Source: Malachius bipustulatus (Eukaryota > Arthropoda > Insecta > Coleoptera > Melyridae). From it: 64,000 nucleotides of DNA. Below are positions 23,201 to 32,200 of the stretch, piece after piece. The first letter of the stretch is position 1, and every line of letters begins with the position of its first letter. The stretch covers positions 63,980,186 through 64,044,185 of the forward strand of contig OU342630.1 of the NCBI GenBank assembly GCA_910589415.1, given 5' to 3'. The notes below the pieces were generated by a model. That model searched no databases and was not told where the DNA came from. It worked only from the letters and a program-made list of their open reading frames with translations. The position numbers were made by a program, and so were the translations under genes.

Positions 23201-25147
23201 ATTGCATCCTTATATAATATCTTCTCCTTTTTATCTTCCAACTTTTTTACTATCTTATCTATATTATTTGCTAATACCTTTTGTTCTGCCGCTTGTTCTT
23301 GCATTTTTGCATCCATTTTGTAAATGAATTGAATTATCATGTCCAATCCACCTTCTTAAATCCTTTGTTTGTAAATTTTATAATCATATCTACAGGGTTG
23401 ACAAATACACCAAAGTGTACTCTTCTTCAGTATTTTGCATTCTTTGTCTGAAATATTCATACACACTTTGTGTACTGGTTTTCTACATAATCCACAATTC
23501 CAACCTTGCTCTCCACTTTCAACCTCTTTTTTACACACATTACACTTGCTACTCATTTCAGCTATATTTTTATTTTTTATCCTTTTACATTTAAATTCTT
23601 CGGTTTGTTCATACTATACTATATCGCACTCCGGCAACTATGTGCATCGTGCCGCTGCTAACAGACTACATTTGACCCAGTGTCGTCAACATTAAGGGTA
23701 AAAAAGCTCACGCAATCCTAAAATCTCCATCACTGGCTTATGGGAAAAAATAAAAAATTAGTTAGGATTAAAAAAGTAGCCAATATCAATGATATGACAT
23801 GTACAAAAGTTGAGCTCTGTACCTCAAACGGTTCCTAAGATATCATCAAAAAACTGGAAAAAAAGTTAAAATTTTAAGTTAAAAATTCGGATTCATGTTA
23901 ATAGGAACGCTTCTTATCCTAAGAATGAGCCAAGAAATCGCCCCCTAAAATATGTTGCACTCATTTAGGATAACCCTGTATACTAAAAAAAGTGTACTCA
24001 AAATGTTAGAAAAAAGAAAGTCCTCCATATCTCCGAAACCGTCAATTTGCAGAGATTTTTTGACTTATTTTAATCCATACTCTCCAAATATTTAATCTTT
24101 TTTTTTTAACACCCTGTATGGACAGAATTATGAATAGAACTAGTATTGGTATTAATTTTCGAGAAAAACTTAATAAGAATCTTTTTTATTCTTACCATGC
24201 AGAAGTTGACACTTACAAACCATTGAATTTTTTAGTGTACAAACCTCCCCCTCCCAAACGCCTGGCTAAGCTACCCACCATGTCTCCGAGAGCAAAAGAA
24301 AACAGATTACTGAGGAAGCCTCTGGGTAATGTTGATTGCGGGAATGGTAGAGTCGTATCTAGAGGTATGTATGTGTAAATAATTTTTGAGTAGTTTTATA
24401 TAATTTATTACACCTACCCGTTAATGCCATTAATATAAATTTCACAATATTTCACAATATTTGCAAATAAAAAAACAAGAATAGCTTAATTTTTTAATTA
24501 TTTATTTCATGCTGATAATAAATATTATTAGTAGGCACATTGGCGTTATTTAAATAAATGTCAAATTACAAATTAACAGTGCAACTTTCATAAATCACAC
24601 TCCTCACAGCCGTTAACTTACAAACTAAGCGAAATATTTATTACTATTAAAATTAATATATTTGTAAAAAATTAAAAATATGTATTTAGCGATTCTTAGA
24701 TTTTACACTTATTTTTCTATGTTTTAGTTTTATAATAAAATCTTTTTAAATTACTAAAACTATAATTATTCTATATTTTATAAATTTCAAGTCTCATGGG
24801 ACTCAAGATATGGGAATATTACTATAGGGGAAAATGTTCAGTATCTATAAACTCTTTGCTTTGATTATCTAAATTAATGATTAGTGTTCCCTATTTTAAT
24901 ATCCTTACATACCTCTCTGTCAGAAGTACAGTATTAATAATAATTAAAAAGGTCACAAATACTCTTTACATAGAATATTTCTCATATAAACACCCGAAAC
25001 ATTCACAAATGATGAATTTTAATTTTCAGTATTTTCACACTTCAATCCTTGAAAATTTAAGATGTCTTTTTTATCTTTCCAGACATCAAAGATGTGAAGG
25101 GCCGCAAGCTTGAAACACAGCCACGCAGGCCGCCGTTCCGAAGATAG
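11286..25147 (+). CDS. KIF18A: kinesin-8 motor (KIF18A/Klp67A-like), seven exons
   Basis: Plus-end-directed mitotic kinesin-8, which limits kinetochore microtubule length and helps chromosome alignment. Exons: 11286-11479, 12196-12841, 13197-13759, 15334-15598, 15661-16045, 24203-24364 and 25083-25147. They total 2280 nt with the frame open at every junction, giving 759 residues. Exon 1 has a basic N-terminal extension, then [12 protein letters not shown]. Exon 2 has the P-loop GATGAGKT (148-155) and switch [10 protein letters not shown] (257-265), with [13 protein letters not shown] typical of kinesin-8. Exon 3 has switch II DLAGSE (290-295), [17 protein letters not shown] and [17 protein letters not shown]. 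The neck and coiled coil follow ([17 protein letters not shown]). Exons 4-5 carry further coiled coil and a Ser-rich acidic stretch with KRKLDEE. Exons 6-7 give a basic tail ([35 protein letters not shown]) and the stop. Phases match exactly across the 8.2 kb fifth intron (GCTAAAG/gtggg to cag/AAGTTGAC). Drosophila Klp67A is of similar length. The last two exons are assigned by phase, acceptor quality and basic composition, so they are slightly less certain than the motor. Confidence 0.92.
12067..12169. mobile_element. ~100 bp MITE in kinesin intron 1
   Basis: A short inverted repeat: AGAGCCAGTTTCATAATTAT... at the left and a near-complement ending AAAACCGGCCC at the right, with CACTTTAA words meeting in the middle. 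It has no coding capacity. Confidence 0.55.
14274..14730. mobile_element. 457 bp TTAA-flanked MITE with repeated hairpin words, kinesin intron 3
   Basis: Terminal inverted repeats CCCTTAGTTGGTAACA and its complement are each bordered by TTAA (14270-14273 and 14731-14734), as for piggyBac-type insertion. The interior repeats a self-complementary word: CCGACTCTGAGGCGG, CGTCTGTGAGACGG, CCGACTGAGCGACGG and CCGACTGAGAGACGG, several followed by ATGTTAC. No transposase frame. Confidence 0.8.
14735..15333. other. remainder of kinesin intron 3, with a possible LINE scrap
   Basis: At 15134-15195 the plus strand reads [20 protein letters not shown] in one frame. This resembles the reverse-transcriptase motif found in LINEs (G-V-P-Q-G-x2-x-G-P-L-L-F). 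It is a small degenerate fragment with no flanking domain. The rest is AT-rich intron. Confidence 0.55.
16837..17823. repeat. inverted-repeat pair with ~235 bp arms
   Basis: The arm 16837-17075 (starting ACCGAGTGACAAGTTTCAAA) recurs in inverse orientation at about 17592-17823 with modest divergence, leaving a 515 bp spacer. It is likely a decayed palindromic element. The spacer has no frame I recognise. Confidence 0.7.
18159..19448. mobile_element. hAT element with 8-bp target duplication
   Basis: The ends CAGAGCTGGGCACGAG and near-complement ...CATGGCCAGCTCTG are flanked by the identical 8-bp CGTGCTAG (18151-18158 and 19449-19456), diagnostic of hAT-type insertion. Beside the ends the word ACGAGTA/TACTCGT is repeated many times (18168-18195, 18880-18975 and 19320-19400). 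Such clusters are typical of subterminal hAT transposase sites. A pogo-like MITE is inserted at 18196. No transposase coding sequence survives. Confidence 0.85.
18196..18865. mobile_element. pogo/Tigger-like MITE nested in the hAT element
   Basis: The termini CAGTCAAACCTGGATAAGAC and near-complement ...TTATCCAGGTTTCACTG are bordered by TA (18194-18195 and 18866-18867). The internal sequence repeats ATAAGACGGA and GGCGGAA words. It has no coding capacity. It is younger than the hAT element it interrupts. Confidence 0.8.
19482..19715. mobile_element. 234 bp MITE in kinesin intron 5
   Basis: The inverted termini GTCCGGTTGCACAAACGTT and near-complement ...AACGTTTGTGCAACTGGAC are flanked by CAGAG on both sides (19477-19481 and 19716-19720). 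The inverted similarity extends about 60 bp inward. Superfamily not assigned. Confidence 0.75.
19864..21201. mobile_element. 1.3 kb inverted-repeat element rich in CTTACGCCTTTT words
   Basis: The left end TTCTATCGACGGTAACTCG matches the complement of the right end GTTACCGTCGCTATAGAA, and the similarity continues through CGACAAAAGGGCTTAAGCG. The interior repeats CTTACGCC/GGCGTAAG words (near 20095, 20210, 20570 and 21170). No frame of note and no clear target duplication. Confidence 0.65.
21317..21553. mobile_element. 237 bp TA-flanked MITE
   Basis: The left arm CGATGGTCTAATTCTAATAC and its inverse at the right end (...GTATTAGAATTAGACCATCG) are nearly perfect over about 25 bp. Both are bordered by TA. 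Non-coding. Confidence 0.8.
21720..23955. repeat. diverged inverted repeat flanking a LINE ORF1
   Basis: About 21720-22020 aligns in inverse orientation with about 23690-23955. Shared words include TTGGCTCATTCT, TGATGATAT and TTTTGTACATGTCATATCAT. TA-bordered termini of the palindromic family appear nearby (CAAGGTGTTAAAAA at 21815 and ...TTAACACCCTG ending 24116), but their limits do not agree, so the structure is composite. Confidence 0.6.
22480..23556 (-). pseudogene. non-LTR retrotransposon ORF1 (PHD finger + zinc knuckles), one in-frame stop
   Basis: Gag-like ORF1 of a CR1/jockey-type LINE, antisense to the kinesin gene. The N-terminal part (23556-23359) has a PHD-like finger: [18 protein letters not shown], then [10 protein letters not shown] and LWCICQPC. 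A single in-frame TAA (23356-23358) follows. The same frame then continues from about 23346 through a Lys/Glu-rich middle to two CCHC knuckles ([14 protein letters not shown] and [13 protein letters not shown]), a CINC motif and the stop before 22480. Without the stop it would be one protein of about 358 residues. No ORF2 (endonuclease or reverse transcriptase) follows on its 3' side, where the sequence runs into the inverted-repeat arm. That is unusual, because LINE copies normally lose their 5' end. Confidence 0.8.
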
Positions 25148-25324
25148 ATCATAACATTTAATCGCTTGATTTGCTAACACACTTTTATCATACGTCGTTT
25201 TTAGAAACACAAAAACAGCGCAATATTTTAGTTTACCTGTTGTAATCTTTGTGTGTATTATTAGTTGAATTAAACGCTTTTATTTATCCCGACATAAAAT
25301 GATGTGTATTAGAAATTAGCTCCG
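25148..25324. other. convergent 3' ends of kinesin and the small membrane-protein gene
   Basis: Short space between opposed stop codons. ATTAAA near 25268 (plus) can serve the kinesin. TTTATT near 25279 reads AATAAA on the minus strand and lies just downstream of the small gene, which supports that gene being real. Confidence 0.5.
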
Positions 25325-25609
25325 TTATGAGGCGTTCAGTTGTCCAAATCGCGCTACGGCCCTGGCTAGCAAATCTTCGGCCGCGGCCAGCTGGGATCGA
25401 ACACTTCGCACTCGTACCACCTGAGTAAGTCTAGTCCGATCAAGAAGCAGCAGGAGACCAACCACTAACACTGCGAATAACACTGAAGCGCCGAGTATTA
25501 TTAGAGGTATTATAAGATGCAATACATAATGGGGCATCATGTAGTAATGCGCATGGGGCTCTTGAGACTGCACGATCTCACAATGGTGGTGATGGTGGCC
25601 CATGTTCAT
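25325..25609 (-). CDS. small His-rich single-pass membrane protein, family unknown
   Basis: Open frame of 94 residues starting MNMGHHHHHCE. The ATG context is GCC-ATG-A. A His/Tyr/Met-rich N-terminal segment (residues 4-28) precedes one strong hydrophobic segment (about 29-56), then Arg residues and an Ala/Leu/Arg-rich, probably helical tail. The arrangement suggests a small membrane protein with the basic side in the cytosol. The intronless frame is GC-richer than its surroundings and is followed by a minus-strand AATAAA. I do not recognise the family. It could be a true lineage-specific gene or a single coding exon of a longer gene. The His5 run and Cys could bind metal, but that is only inference. 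Confidence 0.55.
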   Translation of the reverse strand: MNMGHHHHHCEIVQSQEPHAHYYMMPHYVLHLIIPLIILGASVLFAVLVVGLLLLLDRTRLTQVVRVRSVRSQLAAAEDLLARAVARFGQLNAS

Positions 25610-26033
25610 GGCTACTGTGTGTCTCTTCGAAATTGTGTAAATAAGTGTATGTTAACTGAACAACAGTCAAGAGGAATTTTATAAATATACATATTTTTGC
25701 TTATGCGGTGTTTCCTTTCTTTGCACCTCTATATATAACTTTCCGCTAGGATGAACTCTGCAGGGTCTGTCAAGGAACCAGTCTTGTGGAATATATCAGT
25801 TACGATGGATAAGCATGTTGTATAACATGATTAGATAATTGGGGTTTTTGTATTAAAGTAGGGCCATCCATGTATGGTAATTATAACAGGCAGTGAAATA
25901 TTTATGTCAAAATGTATGAATAGGCGACCTTATTAGTAAGTGGCCAGGAAAGTGAATTTAGCAAATTTAAAAGGAATAAATAGGTCATCATGCAACTTTA
26001 TTAATTGATCAAAATTACTAACAAAGATAGATA
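25610..26033. other. upstream of the small gene; no gene seen
   Basis: AT-rich with nothing recognisable. It presumably includes the promoter of the minus-strand small gene. Confidence 0.35.
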
Positions 26034-26035
26034 TA

Positions 26036-27267
26036 CAGGGTGAGTCCTCTAAGATGGAAAGCTCGATTACACCTATACCATTAAAGATATCGAAATGAAC
26101 CAAAAAGTGTTGTAAATGGGAGGGTAAAGTGGAGTTTGTAAAATTATTTTCCGATACCAGGTATGGCCCAATATCGCTGTACGCCATACAACTTTGTTAT
26201 TTTAAATAGGAAAAAAAAGGCTCGAGATAGAGGAAAACGGCTTACATGTGCCTATCTCAATTTTTCATTTAGTATCCTATCATGTAGCTGAAATTTTTAT
26301 ACCGGGCGATAAAAATAATCAACTTTTTTACCACTCTGTATAAAAATTTCATCCATCCAGTATGAAAATTTAAGATAGAGACATGTAAGCCGTTTTCAAT
26401 GGGTGTTCTACAAGCTCTATGACAAACTTTGACAGATGGTAGGTTGTTGCTTGATTTTAAACATATTTTTTTTAATAAACATGGGTCCGATTCGTTTTTG
26501 TTTAGAAGTTACAAGCATTTAAAAAATCGTAATTTTTCAAGTTCAAGGCCCTGTAAAAGGAAAACGGTTCAAGATAGAGAAAAACGACTTACATGTCCCT
26601 ATTTTAACTTTTTATGGACTATCCTATGGTATAGAAACATTTGTACTTTCTTTGATTTTTTTAAATGTGGAGAAATTTTAGATTTTTTCAAATTTTTTAT
26701 CACCCTGTATAAACATTTCATCTACATCATTGGATAGTACATGAAAAGTTAAAATAGGGACATGTAAGCCGTTTTTCTCTATCTTGAACCGTTTTCCTTT
26801 TACAGGGCCTTGAACTTGAAAAATTACGATTTTTTAAATGCTTGTAACTTCTAAACAAAAACGAATCGGACCCATGTTTATTAAAAAAAATATGTTTAAA
26901 ATCAAGCAACCTACCATCTGTCAAAGTTTGTCATAGAGCTTGTAGAACACCCTGTATAAGCTGCTTTGAAAATGGAAAACGTGATTTTCATTTGTTTATA
27001 ACTCATAAATTGCTCATTACAAACTTCAACTTTACAAACCATTCTTTTTTACTTTTCTCAAATAATCTGAAGATGTAATAATATAGAGGGTGTCCTATTT
27101 AAAATAACAAGGTTATATGACGTACAGCGATATTGGGCCACCTGTGTATCTGAAAATAATTTTACAAACTGCACTTTACCCTCCCATTTACAACACTTTT
27201 TGGTTCATTTCGATATCTTTAATGGTGTAGGTGTAATCGAGCTTTCCATCTTAGGAGACTCACCCTG
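26036..27267. mobile_element. 1.23 kb palindromic TA-flanked element
   Basis: The ends CAGGGTGAGTCCTCTAAGAT and near-complement ...GAGACTCACCCTG are bordered by TA (26034-26035 and 27268-27269). Arms of about 600 bp meet near 26650. The inner 26400-26945 is almost a perfect palindrome, giving mirror-image translations on the two strands that are not genes. The outer arms are more diverged. Fragments of the same family appear at 27480-27620 and 52083-52515. Confidence 0.85.
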
Positions 27268-27269
27268 TA

Positions 27270-27903
27270 TTATATGGGGTGGGGCAAAAGTCTGGTAACG
27301 GTCTAATAAACTTCTAATTTTTGATTATTGGAAAAATCCAAAAGCACGTCAATTTTAAATTAATTTATTTTTTATTGCGGTAACATTTTTTATACAGAGT
27401 GTTTATCTATTTTTTTAATTGAATTTTCATATTATTTTATTTTCAATAAAATTGGCAAGTACAGTTGCTACAGTTACAGTAGTTTATGCCTTATAAACAA
27501 ATGAAAATCACAATTTTCCATTTTGAGAGCAGTTTACATGAAGGTTCTTATCTTACTTTTTCATGTGGTATCCTAATGCGTGGATGAAATGTTAACACAG
27601 TGATGGAAAATATCAGATTTTTCATCAGGCTGTATATTTGCTGAACTGTTTAAATAAGATGTAAGTAGAATTAATATACTTAACCAGAAAAAAATTATGA
27701 CATTAACATGTTAGGGAAATCCTATTCAGAATTATTTTTCTTGCATTTAACAAGATTGAGTCAGATCAAGAGAATTACACTCTGTAGTTGAAATTATCTA
27801 ATTTAAAATAATTATTTTCTCTATGCAGTTTTTAATCCTGTTACTTAATTTTTACTTAACAACTTGTCATTTACATGACTTAAAAAAAATTCAAATCCTA
27901 TAA
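27270..27903. other. repeat fragments between two elements
   Basis: The piece around 27490-27620 (TTTATAAACAAATGAAAATC, then GTGGTATCCTAATG) resembles the arm of the preceding palindromic element. No gene. Confidence 0.4.
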
Positions 27904-28360
27904 CGCCGGCTCCACACATTGGGGCCAATATTGTCGCCAATAACATTCACCCAATGTGTGGATCGGGAATTTAGTGTTGGCGGCAATGTTCGCGCCAACG
28001 TTGGAAGGTACCCGTTTTGTGTCGGTTTTTCGAAGACACATCAAAGAGATTTCTCCCAATGTTGGCGTTGCCGGCCACACATTGGTCGTTTAAAACGCCG
28101 CTTATCTTATCTTATTTATAATTATAATGTTAAGACTCGAAATTACAGAAAACAAGCGACAAGTATTTTTTTTAAGGATCCATAATAAAGAAAAATAATA
28201 ATTAAGACTGCTAACTGGGGACCTAATATGAAATAATAATAATTACAGTCAACGTGCGTGTAAGGTTTAGAAATTATCGCGGAAATGATCTTCTAAAGTT
28301 ATCTCATTTCTCAGTCGGCCTGTCTAGTGTGTAATAGGCATCTTGCCTTTCTATAAAATA

Positions 28361-28761
28361 ATGGCGCCGCAGGAGGTATGGTCTAATGAAACCGTTCTAG
28401 AGTTTTTGGAGCTCTATCAAAAGCCGAACCAGTTTTATGGAACCCAATGGCTAAACCACATAAAAATAGAAATGCTATTGCTGATGCATGGCAACGTATC
28501 CAGATCAGTCTGGGTCTGAAACATGCAGTGGCCGATTTGAAAAAAAAAAAACGAGAATCTTTAATGACCACTTATAGGCTGTATAAAAATAAAATTAAAG
28601 ACTCAACTCGTTCCGGAGCATCCAGAGACGAAATATATAAGACAACTTGGTTTGCTTACGAATTTATGGATAGTTTTCTTGGACCAGTTTATAACAAAAT
28701 GAATACCTATTCAATAAACACAGAGCTAAGTAAAAAAAACAAATATTATTCTATTTATTAA
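28361..28761 (+). pseudogene. MADF-domain accessory protein of a Harbinger element, frameshifted
   Basis: Begins MAPQEVWSNETVLEFLELYQ in one frame. At the TTTT run near 28433 the conserved domain moves to another frame and continues LWNPMAKPHKNRNAIADAW, then IYKTTWFAYEFM, ending at 28761. The W-x2-E-x7-L-Y and (K/R)NRN-A-x2-D-A-W motifs are those of the MADF/Myb-SANT-like protein that partners Harbinger transposase in DNA binding. A one-base change splits it, so it is not functional as read. Confidence 0.8.
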
Positions 28762-28775
28762 TTATTCATTTACTA

Positions 28776-28895
28776 TTAGTAAACAGTTTTACATCTTCTT
28801 CTGCGCGGACGTTTTTTTTGTGTTTGCAATAAAATATTATAATAGGCAGTGCTTAGTACAGCAAACGCACCCGCGGCAACTTCTATATCCGACAT
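28776..28895 (-). pseudogene. possible N-terminal remnant of Harbinger transposase
   Basis: Short minus-strand frame MSDIEVAAGAFAVLSTAYYN followed by a run of Arg/Lys (KKRPRRRRC). Harbinger transposases commonly start with a helical stretch followed by an RRRR-rich segment. No DDE region remains. The assignment rests on position and composition. Confidence 0.4.
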
Positions 28896-29254
28896 GTTCA
28901 CGTTGGCTCTACTTGGGAGTAACTGAGTTTGGCGCCAATCACTACCAATGTGAGGATGTTCTACAAAAATATCGCTAATCACGGGCCAACATTGGTGCCA
29001 ACACTGGCCCCCATGTGTGGAGCCGGCCTAATGATATAATCACATGGCCCAACACTATAATTATGGTAAAAACAACTTTACTGTATGAAAGACTTCTTTT
29101 TCTGAGCCAAAAAGCTCATTGTGCACTAATAATGTATTATAAACTGCAGAAAACAATAAAATTAAGGAATCTCAAAGGTGAACAATTTCAAGTAAATTTA
29201 AGCAATTTATTTTATTTAAAACACAAGAAGTAAAAAATAAATAATCATACTTTA

Positions 29255-32200
29255 TTAAACTATTGGTGACACTGAGGCTGGTAATCCTAGTAGTTCTCTA
29301 ACCGAATCCCCATATTTTTCCAATAAGTACTCACTCTCGCCTGAAATGGAAACACATGATTACTTATTTTTGAACTAGACTGCTTAAACCTAGTCAAGGT
29401 TTAATTTTTTTAAACATTTTCAAAAAATGTTTTGATAAGATTTTAAAAATTGTTATTATTAAAAAATACAGGGTGATTCAGATTTTACCTACTTAACTCT
29501 AGGGAACGATAGAGAATCGAAAAATAATATGAGTTTGCTCCATGAACTATACTCGTGAAATGCTTCGTTAAGAAAATACAGGGTGTTAAAGTTTTAAGAA
29601 AAAATTGGTATTTTTGAAATATAAAAAAATTGGCTGATTGAAATAATTTGAAATTTTGACAGTAGTTGTGCTAATTGAAGTACATGATTTGATACTTCCG
29701 ATGAAAAATTCTTCAATCCAGTGGCGGAGATCTGGGCTTGTTCTTACCTTTTTTCATAAATAATTTGTACGCCACTGACTTTAATGCAAATTTGCTATTT
29801 TTGTTAAATACCTCATGTTGTTTAGAGAAGAAAAGTCATCGTAAGTTTTTGTCCTAGGACGCACTGTTTCCGAGATACTTCACAATGTAGGAACCCACAC
29901 GAGGTAAAATATAAAAATCAATGCTATTGAGCATTTCCAGAAGTTAATCATTTTTGTGATCGTTATTGAACCGTATTGCATTACAAATAGCTTGCATGAG
30001 TGCCAACATTGTGGAATATCTTGAAAACAGTGCGTTCTAGAACAAAAACGTAAGATGACTTTTCTCCTCTAAACAAAACAAGGTATCTACCATAAATAAC
30101 CAATTTGCATTAAAGTCAGTGGCGTAGAAATTATTTAATAAAAAAGGTAACAACACACCCAGATCTCTGCCACCGGAGTGAAGAATTTTTCATCGGAAGT
30201 ATCACATCATGTACTATGTACTTCAATTAGCACAACTACTGTTCAAAATTTCAAATTGTAGCATTGGCCGGAGTAACGTTGTAACTTACATTTTTACAGG
30301 AGGTGCAAAAAATGAACCTTGCAAGGTTATTGAAAGGATAGTTTTAATTTGGCGATTCTTAAAATATCATTTAAATATGGTTAAAGGGAAATCATACAAA
30401 ACTTATCGTTTTGGTGGAAGCATTCTGCTTATTTAAACCTACCGAAGTGAAAAAATCACTCCAAAAAATTATGTAAGTTACAACGTTACTCCGGTCAAGG
30501 CTCCAATTATTTCAATCAGCCAATTTTTTTATATTTCAAAAATACGAATTTTTTCTTAAAACTTTAACACCCTGTATTTTCTTAACGAAGCATTTCACGA
30601 ATATAGTTCATGAAGCAAACTCATATTATTTTTCGATTCTCTATCGTTCCCTAGAGTTAAGTAGGTAAAACCTGAATCACCCTGTATACATCCGCGGTTC
30701 CTACAGTTTCACTATGGCACCTATATAGGGGTGGAGTATTCATTTGCTTTGCAAATGAAAGATAAACGAACAAAAGGGCATCAAATTTCGGTCTTCCTGA
30801 GTGCGGGCCTGTTTAGAACAGCGAAAATCACATAATAAACATGGGCCAGACTGTCGAGTGGTCGGAATAAACATTAAGCGGCCGGAAACTCATAATTTCA
30901 ACACCGCAGGGCCGGTCTAACATACGAACCGCATGACCATAATCATACAATGTCACGTATTTTGGAATATAAATGCAAAATAAATGGAAAATTCAGTATA
31001 AAAACCGTGCTACTGTTAATCTCGAAGATATTCCTTGCCCTGAAAGTGAAGAAAAAAATAGAAATTCGACTGTAGTGTCAAAGAGGCCTTAGTTGTGACC
31101 TTAATATTAGTTTGCAATGGCTGTTTTTAGCTTCTTACCCACCCAGCACCCCTATTTCGCTCCTCAGTCCCGAAAAAATTGATGAAACTTAGGAGCCGCG
31201 GATGTATATGTATAATTACCAAAAAAATATATAAATACACTCTGATTGTCCCCTGTAATAACCAGGTTCTACATCATAGGTAAATGGTTAAAATTGAACT
31301 AATATTTAAATATTTTGAGTTAATGACAGTCTATCTGACATTCAAAATGCACAAAGCATACGAACAAGAACAAATTTTGATAAAAATAAAAGAGTCAAAT
31401 GCTGTAATATTAAAATGCTTTAGTTAGAAATAATATTAAAAGATTTTGACTCAATGACAGTTGTTTCTCATTCAAAATGTACGAAGTATCATGGACAAGC
31501 AGAAAAAAAATGGAGTTAAAGGCAATAATAGATGGCATAAAAAACAAAAAAAAAACAAAACAAATCTTGTCACAATATTGCCAGACTAAAATTATTATTC
31601 CTCCTTACTGAGACTCTTAATATTGTTTGGGACAAAAATTTCAAAACTGTTAAAATTGATTACATTTTTTAAATCGTATTTCCTGACGATAAATTCCAAA
31701 AACAAGTATTGTAAGACGACGCCGAGGACAATGTACCTACTGAGGAATTTTTTACATTTAAATAAATTAAAAAAAAGTACTTAGAAAAACTGATAATGAT
31801 TAATGACATGACCGCCATTTTACGAACTTTAAGGAACACCACTGCCTTTCAAGGTAAAAACTTGCATAGAAGATAAAAAATTAACATACTATTGTAACCA
31901 ATGTTCCTGTAACCATGAAAAAACTGAAATCCTCATATACCATGGTCTTCAGTTATGGTCACATTATGTGTAAGGTTTATTCAAAACAACAAAAATTAAA
32001 TTAAAATTATTGTTGATTCTGTTTAAAACCAAAAAGATGCTTTCTTAAAATGGGAGTTGAACTTTTTAGAAAAAATAAATAATTTAAAATCCCTCTACAG
32101 AAAAAAAACAACTTCAATTTAAAAAAAAAGTTTGATTTTTTTACACTAACCTTGGTTCAATAATGTGCTTATCGCTTCTGAATATTTATCTGCACTTGGA

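Larger units (their letters stand above)
16046..24202 (+). other. 8.2 kb kinesin intron 5, filled with nested elements
   Basis: The intron joins the coiled-coil exon to the basic-tail exon. From 16046 to 16836 I see no feature beyond a TGACGTCA at 16234. Then, in order: an inverted-repeat pair (16837-17823), an hAT element split by a pogo-like MITE (18159-19448), a small MITE (19482-19715), a 1.3 kb inverted-repeat element (19864-21201), a 237 bp MITE (21317-21553) and a diverged palindrome enclosing a LINE ORF1 (about 21720-23955). Stretches between these hold nothing I recognise. No host exon was found inside. Confidence 0.75.
27904..29028. mobile_element. 1.1 kb PIF/Harbinger element, TAA target duplication
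   Basis: The ends CGCCGGCTCCACACATTGG and near-complement ...ATGTGTGGAGCCGGCC are flanked by TAA (27901-27903 and 29029-29031), the 3-bp target of the PIF/Harbinger superfamily. Subterminal words such as GGCCAATATTG, CCAATGTTGGC and CACATTGG recur near both ends. It encodes a broken MADF-domain protein on the plus strand and a possible transposase remnant on the minus strand. The convergent pair agrees with the two-gene organisation of this superfamily. Most of the transposase is deleted, so the copy is non-autonomous. Confidence 0.85.

Noticed and set aside
26429..26924. Matching open frames MTDGRLL... on both strands
   Set aside because: Again a consequence of the inner palindrome. They have no known domain and no codon bias.
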